A stretch of 62,901 nt of DNA from Thermobifida cellulosilytica TB100 (GCF_001517975.1 NZ_KQ950189.1:13232-76132), one strand, 5' to 3'; shown: positions 26,204-34,435, counted from the stretch's first letter. Notes: generated by a model not told the origin, from the sequence alone. Program-made: numbers and translations.

Positions 26204-27248
26204 AGTCGCGAACGCTCCGCCTGATCTCGTCGTCGGAAAGGTTGAGGTGCTCCAGGATCGTATAGCGGCCCGGCCGGGTGGACGGCGCGAAGGCCACGGC
26301 GCGCACGAACTGCTCCTCGTCCAGCCCCACGTCGGAGGGGAGGGTCGGCAGTCCGTGGCGCAGCAGGCAGGCGTGGACGTCCCGGAGCCGCTGCTCGCCC
26401 TCGCCCAGGTGCCGGGAGCGCAGGAAGAAGGCGTACAGCGTGCCCAGACCGGCCAGCTCCCCGTGGTTGCTGGTGCCCGGGTAGAGCTGGTCCACGGCGT
26501 GCAGGATCTCGTGGTCGGCGCCGCTGGCGGGGCGGCTGGAACCGGCCACCGACATCGCCATCCCCGACAGCACCAGCGCCTCGGCCAGCGCGGTCAGGAA
26601 GTCCTGGGACTCGATCGAGTCGGTGCGGTGCAGCACCGCCTCGGCCGCGACCCGGGCGAAGGTGACGGCCATGCCGTCCACCGGCTCGCCCGTCTCGGCC
26701 CCCGCCAGCTCCCAGTCGGCGATCGCGGACAGGTTGCTCAGCACGTCACCGACCCCCGAGCGGACCAGCCGCTCCGGGGCGGCACGCACGTAGTCCACGT
26801 CCACCACCACCGCGATCGGCAGGTTCACCCCGTAGGAGCCCTTGCCGCTCTCGTGCTCCAGCGAGCTGACCGGGGAGGCGATGCCGTCGTGGGAGAGGTT
26901 GGTGGCGACCGCGATCATGGGGATGCCCGCCATGGTGGCGGCGAACTTGGTGACGTCGATGGTCTTGCCCCCGCCGATCCCCGCGACCGCCTCGTAGGCC
27001 CCCGCCCGCAGCTTCTTGCCGAGCTCGTTGGCGGTGTCCACGGTGGCGTTCTCGACCCGGAACACCTCGCAGTTGGGCAGGTCGAGGTCGGCGGCGATCT
27101 GGGCGCCCTGGCCGGGGCCGACCGCCACCGCGATCCGCCCCTCGTGGGCGATGCGCCGGTCGGCGAGCAGCAGCCCGAGGCCCGAGATCGCCCCGCGCCG
27201 CACGTCGATGGAGAGTGGCGAGGCGAGCATCCGGGCTAGTAGCGGCAT
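26181..27248 (-). CDS. sn-Glycerol-1-phosphate dehydrogenase-like enzyme (Fe-ADH superfamily)
   Basis: 355-residue iron/zinc alcohol dehydrogenase superfamily protein. It follows the G1P dehydrogenase (archaeal EgsA, Bacillus AraM) pattern rather than classical glycerol dehydrogenase: the NAD(P) loop GIGGGKTIDVTKFAA (90-104), NLSHDGIASPVSS (117-129), and metal-ligand candidates D168 in SGVGDVLSN, H246/H250 in SGADHEILHAVD and H262 in SNHGELAGLGT. G1P dehydrogenases reduce dihydroxyacetone phosphate to sn-glycerol-1-phosphate, the opposite stereoisomer to bacterial glycerol-3-phosphate. ATG at 27248, RBS GGGAG five bases upstream. It overlaps the cytidylyltransferase gene by 13 bases and the CDP-alcohol transferase gene by 23. 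A 3-dehydroquinate-synthase-like or other polyol phosphate role is possible. Confidence 0.8.
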   Translation of the reverse strand: MPLLARMLASPLSIDVRRGAISGLGLLLADRRIAHEGRIAVAVGPGQGAQIAADLDLPNCEVFRVENATVDTANELGKKLRAGAYEAVAGIGGGKTIDVTKFAATMAGIPMIAVATNLSHDGIASPVSSLEHESGKGSYGVNLPIAVVVDVDYVRAAPERLVRSGVGDVLSNLSAIADWELAGAETGEPVDGMAVTFARVAAEAVLHRTDSIESQDFLTALAEALVLSGMAMSVAGSSRPASGADHEILHAVDQLYPGTSNHGELAGLGTLYAFFLRSRHLGEGEQRLRDVHACLLRHGLPTLPSDVGLDEEQFVRAVAFAPSTRPGRYTILEHLNLSDDEIRRSVRDYVQAFGR

Positions 27249-27967
27249 GCGATCTCCCGAGCGCGGGCCAGGTCGTCGTGGTTGTCCACCTCGACCCACT
27301 CGACCTCGCCGATCGGCGCCACGGCGATCCTGCCGCCCCGGTCGACCAGCTCCTGGTAACCGTCCTCGTAGTACAACTGGGGGTCGCGCTCCCAGGTGGC
27401 CTTCAGCGCGTCGGCCAGCCGCCCGGCGACGCCGCCCTCGATGAGGGTGACCCCGATGTACTCGCCCGCGGCCGTCGCGGGGTCCATCAGCTTGGTGATC
27501 CGCTTCAGGTGCCCCGTCTCGTCCAGGGTCACCTTCATCTCCTCGTCGGCGAGTGTTTTCACGTTGTCCACCGCGAGGAGGATCTCCGGTCCCCTGTGGG
27601 CGAGCAGCGTCTTCTCCACACCGACCGGGTGCACGGTGTCGCCGTTGGCCAGGAGCACGCCCTCGGCGAAGTAGTCGCGCGCGGTCCACAGCGAGTAGGC
27701 GTTGTTCCACTCCTCGGCCTTGTCGTTGAAGACCGTGGTGATCTTCACCCCGTGGCGGCGCTCCAGGGTCTCCTTGCGCTCCTCGACCGCCTCGGAGCGG
27801 TAGCCCACGACGACCACCACGTCGGTGAGCCCCACCTCGGCGAAGTTGCGCAGCGTGATGTCCATGACCGTGGTGTCGCCGTCCACCGGCACCAGGGCCT
27901 TGGGCAGGGTGTCGGTGTAGGGGCGCAGTCGGCGACCCGCGCCCGCGGCGAGAACCATACCGAGCAT
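27236..27967 (-). CDS. Nucleotidyltransferase, phosphocholine cytidylyltransferase-like (NTP_transf_3)
   Basis: 243-residue sugar-phosphate/alcohol-phosphate nucleotidyltransferase. The NTP-binding signature MVLAAGAGRRLRPYTDTLPK begins at residue ~4. LVPVDGDTTVMDITLRNFAEVG, NDKAEEWNNAYSLWTARDYF and LLANGDTVHP follow; the NNAYSLW segment is characteristic of LicC-like phosphocholine cytidylyltransferases. Such enzymes make CDP-alcohols from CTP and an alcohol phosphate. The adjacent G1P-dehydrogenase-like and CDP-alcohol transferase genes suggest the alcohol phosphate is glycerol-1-phosphate or a related polyol phosphate, not choline. ATG at 27967; a GAGGAGGGAG sequence lies upstream. A longer start at 28021 would overlap the previous gene. 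Confidence 0.85.
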   Translation of the reverse strand: MLGMVLAAGAGRRLRPYTDTLPKALVPVDGDTTVMDITLRNFAEVGLTDVVVVVGYRSEAVEERKETLERRHGVKITTVFNDKAEEWNNAYSLWTARDYFAEGVLLANGDTVHPVGVEKTLLAHRGPEILLAVDNVKTLADEEMKVTLDETGHLKRITKLMDPATAAGEYIGVTLIEGGVAGRLADALKATWERDPQLYYEDGYQELVDRGGRIAVAPIGEVEWVEVDNHDDLARAREIACRY

Positions 27968-27983
27968 GTCGGCGTCTCCCTCC

Positions 27984-28622
27984 TCAACTGTCGGAGGCTG
28001 CGACGCCTCCTCGTGTGTCACCCGGGTCGTCCCCCGCTGCGGTCACCGGCGCCGCGAGCCAGCTCGTGGCGGTCTCCCACGCGAACAGGACAGCCAGGTA
28101 CCCCAGGAGCAGGCCGTAGGCGAAGGGAAGCCATCCCATCGCTCCTCCGGCCGCGACCAGGAGCATCCGGCCGTCCCAGCCCAGCATGGCCCAGCGGGCC
28201 CATTCGGGCGGGAGGACGCCGTGGCGCGCTCGGAGCACGGTGGAGCCGTGGTGCAGGACGACCAGCGCGACAAGCGCGAACACCAGGGGACCCGGTACTC
28301 CTGCACCGTAGCCGAGCGCGAACAGGTACAGGTATTCGGCTCCGTGCAACAGCGGCGGCACGACCCAGTCGAACCGTCCGTCGTGCGGATGGGCGGAGGC
28401 GACCCCTGACAGCAGGAGCGCCGCCGCCGGTGCGAACAGGGTAACCCCGGTCAGATCACCGAAACCGGCGACCAGCAAGACACCCATCACCAGAATTCCG
28501 GCGAAGGCGGGCAGCACGGGCGGAAGCGCCCCCTGGACGAGCGTGCCGATGCCCGTGCTCAGGTGACCGTCGTCACGGAGAAAACGCAGGTCAACGGGGT
28601 GGGACTGCGGAGTGGGGTGCAT
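27984..28622 (-). CDS. Small polytopic membrane protein (DUF5941-like)
   Basis: 212 residues with about five hydrophobic segments. From memory, the arrangement FLRDDGHLSTGIGTLVQGALPPV followed by GHPHDG-like (AHPHDGRFDW) and GWDGRML resembles the C-terminal membrane domain named DUF5941, which in other actinomycetes is fused behind a CDP-alcohol phosphatidyltransferase-like domain. Here the two parts appear as adjacent genes, 8 bases apart (this one and 28630-29484). Function unknown; location between a CDP-alcohol-transferase-like gene and a cytidylyltransferase suggests a structural partner in the polyol-phosphate pathway. ATG at 28622, weak AGGG RBS. Confidence 0.65.
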   Translation of the reverse strand: MHPTPQSHPVDLRFLRDDGHLSTGIGTLVQGALPPVLPAFAGILVMGVLLVAGFGDLTGVTLFAPAAALLLSGVASAHPHDGRFDWVVPPLLHGAEYLYLFALGYGAGVPGPLVFALVALVVLHHGSTVLRARHGVLPPEWARWAMLGWDGRMLLVAAGGAMGWLPFAYGLLLGYLAVLFAWETATSWLAAPVTAAGDDPGDTRGGVAASDS

Positions 28623-28629
28623 GGGGCCC

Positions 28630-29484
28630 TCACGGAGTGTGTCGGCGGGGGGTCATTGCCGCACCGGCCACCGCGACGGCGAAGCCAGCGACCAGTGCCG
28701 GGAAGGCCGCTGAAACGTCCCAAATCGTTACCGTAGCGGCGATCACCAGGAAGCGCTCGGAGGGGCCGAAGGCCACCAGATCCCAGAGGAGTCCGCTGCC
28801 CTTCCGCAGCCGCGCCGGGCCGCGCTCCGGCTCGGCGGTCCCGGAACGGTCGCCGTCGGGGAGCCGCCGTCCGCCGTCCCGGCGCGGCGGGGCGGTCCGG
28901 ATGCGGACCAGGCCGCCGGGCTCGGTGTCCTCCCGGGCCGGAGGGCCGCCCAGCAGTTCGGCGGTGAACTCCGGGTCGGAGTCGTCGCGGTCGGTGCGGC
29001 TGGGGTCGATCGCCTCGATCGGGGAGAGTCTCTCCTCCTCGGCGTCGCGCAGGACCGGTGCGTACCGGGCGGCGCGGGCCGCCACCACCGACTCGCGCAC
29101 CGCGTAGGCGACGAGCGCGCCCGCAGCCCACGCCCAGGCGTCGGCGCGGCCGTCCAGGTCGGCTCCGACCGCCAGGGCGGCGTAGAGCACGAACTCGCGC
29201 AGGTGGACCAGGAAGGAGACGCTCCAGGCGGTGAGCGTGTCGCGGCCCCGCTCGCCGAGCCGGTCGCCGACCGCGTCGCAGTAGAGCACCAGCGCCAGCG
29301 CGAGGACTCCGGCCAGCCTGCCCAGGAGGGTGGGGGCGGTGAACCACACGGCGGCCACGACGGTGAGGACGCCCCCGGCCCGGGCCATGGCCGCCGCGGT
29401 GGTGCCCCGGCGCTCGGCCCAGCGCACGACGGGGTCGGCCAGCGGTCGCAGTCCGCGGGCGGTGAGTACTCCGGTCTCCGTCAC
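28630..29484 (-). CDS. Degenerate CDP-alcohol phosphatidyltransferase homologue
   Basis: 284-residue membrane protein whose shape matches CDP-alcohol phosphatidyltransferases (N-terminal RRGTTAAAMARAGGVL region, then five or six helices, a polar insert, then PSERFLVIAATVTIWD). The place where D-x2-D-G-x2-A-R should stand reads YCDAVGDRLGER, followed by HLREFVLYAALAVGAD where the active homologues I recall have KEYAYYAGLALGA. No DxxDGxxAR motif occurs anywhere, so catalysis is not expected. The polar insert (~165-250) is Arg/Glu/Pro rich and probably disordered. GTG at 29484, AAGG about 10 bases upstream. It is followed after 7 bases by the DUF5941-like gene. Homology is my judgement from pattern alone. 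Confidence 0.6.
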   Translation of the reverse strand: MTETGVLTARGLRPLADPVVRWAERRGTTAAAMARAGGVLTVVAAVWFTAPTLLGRLAGVLALALVLYCDAVGDRLGERGRDTLTAWSVSFLVHLREFVLYAALAVGADLDGRADAWAWAAGALVAYAVRESVVAARAARYAPVLRDAEEERLSPIEAIDPSRTDRDDSDPEFTAELLGGPPAREDTEPGGLVRIRTAPPRRDGGRRLPDGDRSGTAEPERGPARLRKGSGLLWDLVAFGPSERFLVIAATVTIWDVSAAFPALVAGFAVAVAGAAMTPRRHTP

Positions 29485-29515
29485 TCGCCGCGCCCTTCCC
29501 ACACGTGTCTGTGGT

Positions 29516-29526
29516 GTAACCGTTAC
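29516..29526. promoter_or_regulatory. Palindrome GTAACCGTTAC
   Basis: An 11-base palindrome about 30 bases upstream of the GTG of the degenerate CDP-alcohol transferase gene, in an 86-base gap that also carries a small ccgcttg/caagcgg hairpin. It could be an operator for the downstream six genes; weak on its own. Confidence 0.25.
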
Positions 29527-29570
29527 CCATGCGGGGACCGCTTGGCAAGCGGCCACACGGATCGGCGGTG

Positions 29571-30362
29571 TCAGGCGGCCTTGCCGTCGTCCTTCTTCTT
29601 GCGCTCGGCGATCTCGGCCTTGGTGTCGGCGTTGTAGGCGTCCAGCGCGCCCTTGATGTCGGTGTCGAGCACCAGCTCGCCGTTGCGGATGTACAGGCCG
29701 CGGTCGCAGAAGCGTTTCAGGTCGCCCTCGTTGTGCGAGACCAGAACCATGGTGCGCTGGTTCTGAAGCATCCGCTCGATGGCGTCGTAGCACTTGTTGC
29801 GGAAGGACTTGTCGCCCACCGCGAGCACCTCGTCCACGAGCATGATGGGGTGCTCCAACTGGGAGATCAGCGCGAAGCCGAGCCGCACCTTCATACCGCT
29901 GGAGTAGTGCCGCACGGGGGTGTCGATGAACCGCGGCTTGATCTCGGCGAAGTCGATGATCTCGTCGAACCGTTCCTGGATCGTCTCCGGGCTCATGCCG
30001 TGCAGGGAGCCCACGAGGTGCACGTTCTCCCGGCCGGTGAGCTGGTCGTTGAAGCCCGCGCGCAGCTCCAGCAGCGGGGCGACCTTGCCGCGGACGGTGA
30101 CGGTGCCCTCGTCGGGGATGAGCACCCCGGCGATCAGCTTGAGCAGGGTCGACTTGCCGGTGCCGTTCTTGCCGACGATGCCGACGCACTCGCCCTTGGT
30201 CACCGTGAAGGAGACGTTGCGCAGCGCCCAGAAGTCGGCGGCACCGCGGTTGGGGTCGCGCTTGGTCCCGTGGATGAACATCTCCCGCAGGCTGCGCTTG
30301 CGTCGGCGGTTCGTCGCGAACTTGATGCCGAGCCCCTTGGCCTCGATGACCGGCTCCGCCAT
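29571..30362 (-). CDS. ABC transporter ATP-binding protein, Wzt/TagH family
   Basis: 263-residue ATPase of the polysaccharide/teichoic acid exporter class. Walker A GKNGTGKST (~64-72), Q-loop area PLLELRAGFNDQLTGRENV typical of TagH/Wzt, signature YSSGMKVRLGFAL, Walker B PIMLVDEVLAVGD and switch His in VSHNEGDL. It lacks the C-terminal substrate-binding domain of long Wzt proteins, so export would not need a terminal chain modification. Coupled to the permease gene by TAATG (the permease stop and this start share a base), with AAGGAG inside the permease end. Confidence 0.93.
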   Translation of the reverse strand: MAEPVIEAKGLGIKFATNRRRKRSLREMFIHGTKRDPNRGAADFWALRNVSFTVTKGECVGIVGKNGTGKSTLLKLIAGVLIPDEGTVTVRGKVAPLLELRAGFNDQLTGRENVHLVGSLHGMSPETIQERFDEIIDFAEIKPRFIDTPVRHYSSGMKVRLGFALISQLEHPIMLVDEVLAVGDKSFRNKCYDAIERMLQNQRTMVLVSHNEGDLKRFCDRGLYIRNGELVLDTDIKGALDAYNADTKAEIAERKKKDDGKAA

Positions 30363-31192
30363 TACAACTCCTTAAGAACGGCGCTCTCGAGTCGTCGGAA
30401 CGTGACATACCCGATCAGCAGCACAAGGATGGAGCCCCCGACCGTGGCCCACAGTACGGACGCGGGAGGCGCTTCGGAGGCATACCACACCGCATGGTGC
30501 ATCTGGAAGATACCGGCCAGCGGGTTGTGTGCGTAAAGCGCCTTGAACCAGTCGGGAAGCGCCTCGACCTCCATGACGCGGAACATCGGGTAGATAACGG
30601 GCGTGCCGTAGAACAGCACCCGGTTCAGAATACGGACGATCCGCTCCACATCGCGCAACAGCACGTTGATGGAGGACAGCAGCAGCGTCACCCCGAGCGA
30701 CAGCACGAGCTGCACCGCGACGGCCGGGATGATCCAGAAGAAGTTCCAGCCGGTCTGACCGCCCAGGGCGAACACGAACACCAGCAGGACCGGCCAGGTG
30801 AGCAGGTACTCCACGAACTTGGTCTGCACGATGGCGAGCGGGAAGATCTCCCGGGGCACCTTCATCGTGGTGATCAGCTTGGAGTGGGTGATGAGAGCCT
30901 TGGGGGCGTCGTTGAGCGCGGCGCTGAACCACATCCACGGCAGCAGGCCCGAGAGCAGGAACAGGGCATAGCCGCCGGGCGCGTCGGGACCGCCGGGCGC
31001 CTGGCGCGCCCCGCCGGTGGCCGCGAACACCACGCCGAAGACGAAGTAGTAGACGCAGGCCATCGCCAGCGGCTCCAACATCGACCAGGCGTAGCCGAGG
31101 ATCGAGTTCTGGTATTTGACCTTGAGATCGCGGCGGACCAGGTGTCCGACGATTTTCCGGTTCTGCCAGACGGCCAGCGTCCTCGACGCCAC
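30362..31192 (-). CDS. ABC-2 type permease, Wzm/TagG family
   Basis: 276-residue membrane permease with six hydrophobic segments. The N-terminal RRDLKVKYQNSILGYAWSMLEPL motif is diagnostic of polysaccharide and teichoic acid ABC-2 permeases; later WFSAALNDAPKALITHSKLITTMKVPREIFPLA fits too. With the ATPase it should flip an undecaprenyl-pyrophosphate-linked glycopolymer to the outer face. Two GTG codons lie six bases apart; the second (31192) has GAGGAG at proper distance while the first overlaps it, so the second is used. It is the first gene of the minus-strand set that runs through the polyol-phosphate module. Confidence 0.93.
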   Translation of the reverse strand: MASRTLAVWQNRKIVGHLVRRDLKVKYQNSILGYAWSMLEPLAMACVYYFVFGVVFAATGGARQAPGGPDAPGGYALFLLSGLLPWMWFSAALNDAPKALITHSKLITTMKVPREIFPLAIVQTKFVEYLLTWPVLLVFVFALGGQTGWNFFWIIPAVAVQLVLSLGVTLLLSSINVLLRDVERIVRILNRVLFYGTPVIYPMFRVMEVEALPDWFKALYAHNPLAGIFQMHHAVWYASEAPPASVLWATVGGSILVLLIGYVTFRRLESAVLKEL

Positions 31193-31623
31193 CGCCACCT
31201 CCTCGGGGTGCAGTCGTTCGGGTACGATCGCGCGACGCGTATCGCCGTGGGATCAGGGGTGTGCCTGCGGCGCCCGGGGCGACCAACGGGGGCGACGGGG
31301 CGCCACAGCGGCGTGTCCGGGCCACCGCCGCAGAACGTCTCACGCGCGGCGGCGGAAGGCTCGGGGGTTCGGCGGCGCCGCTCGGAACCGGCCGGGACAC
31401 GTCCGCCACGCCTCCGGGAGAACACCGGGCCGGACCCAATACTTGCACGATCGGCAGCCCCGGTGATTCCAGGCGCACTAAGGTTACCGGCCAGACAGGC
31501 AGAGATGTCCCGTTCCGGGCGAATCATTCCTTCATTGTTGAGTTGCGGTCGGGAACTCCCCGTGACCGTGGGCTAGCCTCTCCCCTTGACCCACGACACG
31601 TCCACCACACGGGGAGAGAGGCC
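31193..31623. other. Intergenic region between divergent exporter and IspD/TarI-like genes
   Basis: 431 bases without a supported gene. On the plus strand TAGCCT (31574-31579) is a possible -10 element, giving a leader of about 38 bases for the gene at 31624; no matching -35 is visible. Upstream of the permease I see no clear promoter. Confidence 0.4.
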
Positions 31624-32373
31624 ATGCCGAACGACCAGCCCGAACGCGGCCGACCGCACGTGACGGCAGCCGTCCTCGCCGGCGGAGTGGGCTCGCGTGT
31701 GGGAGGCCCGCTCCCCAAGCAGCTACTGTCGCTGGCCGGACGGACCATCCTGGAGCGCTCGATCGCGGCGTTCTGCACCGCCCCGGAGGTGGACGAGGTC
31801 GTCGTGGTCATGGTCGCCGACCACGTCGCCGCCGCCGAGAAGATCGTCGCCGAGGGCGGGTACGCCAAGGTGTCCCGGGTCGTCCCCGGCGGCGCGAGCC
31901 GCTCCGAGAGCTCCCTCGCGGCGCTGCGCGCGGTCGCCCACCGCGCCGACGACGACCTGGTGCTGCTGCACGACACCGCGCGCCCCCTGGTGAGCGGGCG
32001 CACCATCGCCGCCTGCGTGGCCGCGCTCGCCGAGGCCGGAGCGGTCGGCGTGGCCGTGCCCTCCAGTGACACGGTGGTGCAGGTCGCCGCCGACGCGCGG
32101 GGCCGCGAGGTGATCGCCTCGGTTCCCGACCGTGCCGGACTGCGCCGGATGCAGACCCCGCAGGGCTTCCGGCTCGGGGTGGTCCGCCGCGCCTACGCGC
32201 GCGCCTGCGCCGACCCCGCCTTCACCGCCACCGACGACTGCGGCGTGGTGCTGCGCTACCTGCCGGAGGAGCCGGTCCGCATCGTCCCCGGCGAGGAGTC
32301 CAACATCAAGGTGACCCACCCCGGCGACCTCGCGGTGGCCGAGGTCCTGCTGCGCGGCACGGCGGAGCGGTGA
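31624..32373 (+). CDS. IspD/TarI-family cytidylyltransferase
   Basis: 249-residue CTP transferase. The N-terminal site AAVLAGGVGSRVGGPLPKQLL (~15-35) and HDTARPLVSGRTIAA, VPDRAGLRRMQTPQGF and DDCGVVLRYLPEEPVRIVPGEESNIKVTHPGDL place it in the IspD family. The LPKQ form, the D-D-C-G-V segment and the ESNIKVT ending are closer to ribitol-5-phosphate cytidylyltransferase (TarI) than to typical IspD (DD-A... LNFKIT), and the setting beside a TagGH exporter favours CDP-polyol synthesis. MEP-pathway IspD cannot be excluded, since no other ispD is visible here and no TarJ dehydrogenase is adjacent. ATG at 31624 with GGGGAGAGAGG upstream. Its stop overlaps the next start (TGATG). Confidence 0.82.
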   Translation: MPNDQPERGRPHVTAAVLAGGVGSRVGGPLPKQLLSLAGRTILERSIAAFCTAPEVDEVVVVMVADHVAAAEKIVAEGGYAKVSRVVPGGASRSESSLAALRAVAHRADDDLVLLHDTARPLVSGRTIAACVAALAEAGAVGVAVPSSDTVVQVAADARGREVIASVPDRAGLRRMQTPQGFRLGVVRRAYARACADPAFTATDDCGVVLRYLPEEPVRIVPGEESNIKVTHPGDLAVAEVLLRGTAER

Positions 32374-33143
32374 TGTTCGCCCCAACCGAGGTGATCGGGC
32401 ACCGGGGGTACGGCCGCGGCACGGTCGACGGCCTGGTGGAGAACACCCCCGAGTCGGTCGCCGCCGCCGCGGAGGCCGGGGCCTCCTGGGTGGAGGTCGA
32501 CGTCCGGCGCAGCGCCGACGACGTGCTGCTCGCCTACCACAACGCCGCCCTGCCCGACGGCCGCCTGGTCGTGGACCTGCCCGCCGCGGAGTCCCGGGCC
32601 GCCGGAGTGGCCACCCTGGACGAGGTGCTCGACGCCGTCCCCGCGGACGTCGGCCTGGACGTGGACGTCAAGACCGTGCTGGAGGACGCGGTGGACCCGC
32701 CCGGGCGGCGCACCGTGGCGCTGCTCGCCCCCTACCTGCGGCGGCAGGCCCGGCTGCGGAGGGTCTTCGTGTGCTCCTTCGACCCGTCGGTGGTGCTGGC
32801 GGTGCGCGAGCAGGCGCCCGGGGTGGCCACCGCGTGGATGCCGTTCGTCCGCAACCCGGTGGACCACGCGGTGGCGGGCGCGGCGGGCCTGGGCTGCGCA
32901 CTGGTCGCGGTCGACGTCCGCTCCTTCGGGCTGGCCGGAGAGCCGGAACGCCCCGGCCGCCGCTCCCCGGAGGAGACCGTGGCGGCGGCGCACCAGGCGG
33001 GCCTGGGGGTGGTGGCGTGGTGCCCCGACCCCGAGGACTCGGTCCGCCTCGCCGCGGCCGGGACGGACGCCGTCGTCGTCGACGACGTGCCGGGCACCGT
33101 GCAGGCGCTCGCCGAGGCGGCCCAGCCCTGGTCCGCGGACTGA
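32373..33143 (+). CDS. Glycerophosphodiester phosphodiesterase
   Basis: 256-residue GDPD-family TIM barrel, which hydrolyses glycerophosphodiesters to glycerol-3-phosphate and an alcohol. Catalytic set present: H10-R11 (GHRGYGRG), E24-N25 (ENTPES), E41-x-D43 (WVEVDVRRS), H56 (LLAYHNAAL) and the barrel-closing GVVAWCPDPEDSVRLAAAGTDAVVVDD. There is no signal peptide, so it acts in the cytoplasm. Translationally coupled to the upstream cytidylyltransferase (TGATG overlap), which is unusual and suggests a shared phosphate-alcohol pathway, for instance recycling or proofreading of glycerol-phosphate units. Confidence 0.9.
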   Translation: MFAPTEVIGHRGYGRGTVDGLVENTPESVAAAAEAGASWVEVDVRRSADDVLLAYHNAALPDGRLVVDLPAAESRAAGVATLDEVLDAVPADVGLDVDVKTVLEDAVDPPGRRTVALLAPYLRRQARLRRVFVCSFDPSVVLAVREQAPGVATAWMPFVRNPVDHAVAGAAGLGCALVAVDVRSFGLAGEPERPGRRSPEETVAAAHQAGLGVVAWCPDPEDSVRLAAAGTDAVVVDDVPGTVQALAEAAQPWSAD

Positions 33144-33169
33144 GCGGGGCCGCGCCTCCGCTGCTCCCC

Positions 33170-34186
33170 TCAGCCTGCCTGGGCGCCCTCGCGCTGCGCC
33201 CGGGCGGTGCGGGAGTCGGAGCCCAGACTCGGCGGGCTGGTGATGAAGCCCGCGCCCCACGCCATGTGCATGGTGGCCAGCGCCACGGGGATGGCGAGGC
33301 GGGAGGCCAGGGGCAGCCCGGAGCCGAGCGGGATCGAGGCGGCCAGGATCGCGGCCAGGTAGCCGCCCGGGACCAGCCAGGCGGGCCAGAAGAAGAACCC
33401 GCCGACCAGCCCCAGCACGATCGCGGTCAGCGCGACCGGGGGCGCCAGGTAGCGCAGGTTGAGGGTGCCCCGGTGCTGCCGGGCCACCACCCGGCGCCAC
33501 CGGCCGTAGTGGAAGTACTGCTTGGCCAGCGCCCGGACGTTGGGCCGGGGCCGGTAGGAGACCCGCATGCGCGGCTGGAACCACACGGTGCCGCCGGTCA
33601 TGCGGATGCGGTAGTTCATCTCCCAGTCCTGGGCGCGCAGGAACGCCTCGTCGTAGCCCTGGACCCGGTCCAGCGCCGAGCGCCGGAACACGCCCAGGTA
33701 GACGGTGTCGGCCGGGCCGCCCTCGCCGCCGGTGTGGAACCGCGCGTTGCCCACACCGATCTTCGAGGTCATCGCGGCGGCCACCGCCTTCTCCCACGGG
33801 GTCTCCCCCTCGGCGGCCATGATGCCGCCCACGTTGTCGGCGCCGGTCTCCTCCAGCGTCTCCACCGCGATGCGCAGGTAGTCGGCGGGCATCATGGCGT
33901 GGCCGTCGATGCGCGCGACGATGTCGTGCGAGGAGGCGGCGATCGCCGCGTTGAGCCCCGACGGGGTGCGTCCCGACGGGTTGGGCACCACCTTGACCCG
34001 GGGGTCGGAGGCGGCGAGTTCGTCCGCGACCTCCTGGGTCCGGTCCTGGGACGGACCCACGGCGAGCACGACCTCCAGCTCACCTGGGTAGTCCTGGCTC
34101 AGGACGTGGCGCACGGCGGAGGCGAGGTGGCGTTCCTCGTTCAGGACGGGCATGACGACCGAGACGGCAGGCCAGCTCACGGGCAT
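33170..34186 (-). CDS. Glycosyltransferase, GT2 family (membrane-anchored)
   Basis: 338-residue GT2 enzyme of the exopolysaccharide/succinoglycan type: VSVVMPVLNEERHLASAVRHVLSQDYPGELEVVLAVGPSQD (1-55), RVKVVPNPSGRTPSGLNAAI, ARIDGHAMMP (metal-binding DxH form), ETGADNVGGIM and AQDWEMNYRIRM. Two or three C-terminal membrane helices (APPVALTAIVLGLVGGFFFW and following) anchor it. The ATG at 34186 is used; a GTG two codons upstream is also possible and no RBS is clear. It is convergent with the GDPD gene and divergent from the second LCP gene. Confidence 0.88.
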   Translation of the reverse strand: MPVSWPAVSVVMPVLNEERHLASAVRHVLSQDYPGELEVVLAVGPSQDRTQEVADELAASDPRVKVVPNPSGRTPSGLNAAIAASSHDIVARIDGHAMMPADYLRIAVETLEETGADNVGGIMAAEGETPWEKAVAAAMTSKIGVGNARFHTGGEGGPADTVYLGVFRRSALDRVQGYDEAFLRAQDWEMNYRIRMTGGTVWFQPRMRVSYRPRPNVRALAKQYFHYGRWRRVVARQHRGTLNLRYLAPPVALTAIVLGLVGGFFFWPAWLVPGGYLAAILAASIPLGSGLPLASRLAIPVALATMHMAWGAGFITSPPSLGSDSRTARAQREGAQAG

Positions 34187-34435
34187 ATCCACAAGAGTTT
34201 CACGCGATCCGGAAGGAAGTCTGGGTATCTGGGCGCGGGATTCCGCTGTCGCAACGGTACTGCACAGCGGGGGCGGCCGGGGCGGCGTCTGTTCCGGGCG
34301 CAAACGACCGGGAGGCGGAGCAACACGCCGTGATCGGATTTTCCCGATCCGACACGGTCCTGCTGCCACCCTGGAGAGGTCGGCGGCCCGAAACCCCGGA
34401 GGGGCGGCGGGCCGGATGGTTCGGGAGGACGACCG

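Noticed and set aside
31624-32373. Straight call as IspD of the MEP pathway
   Set aside because: Motif details and location beside the teichoic-acid-type exporter favour a TarI-like role; kept as an alternative.
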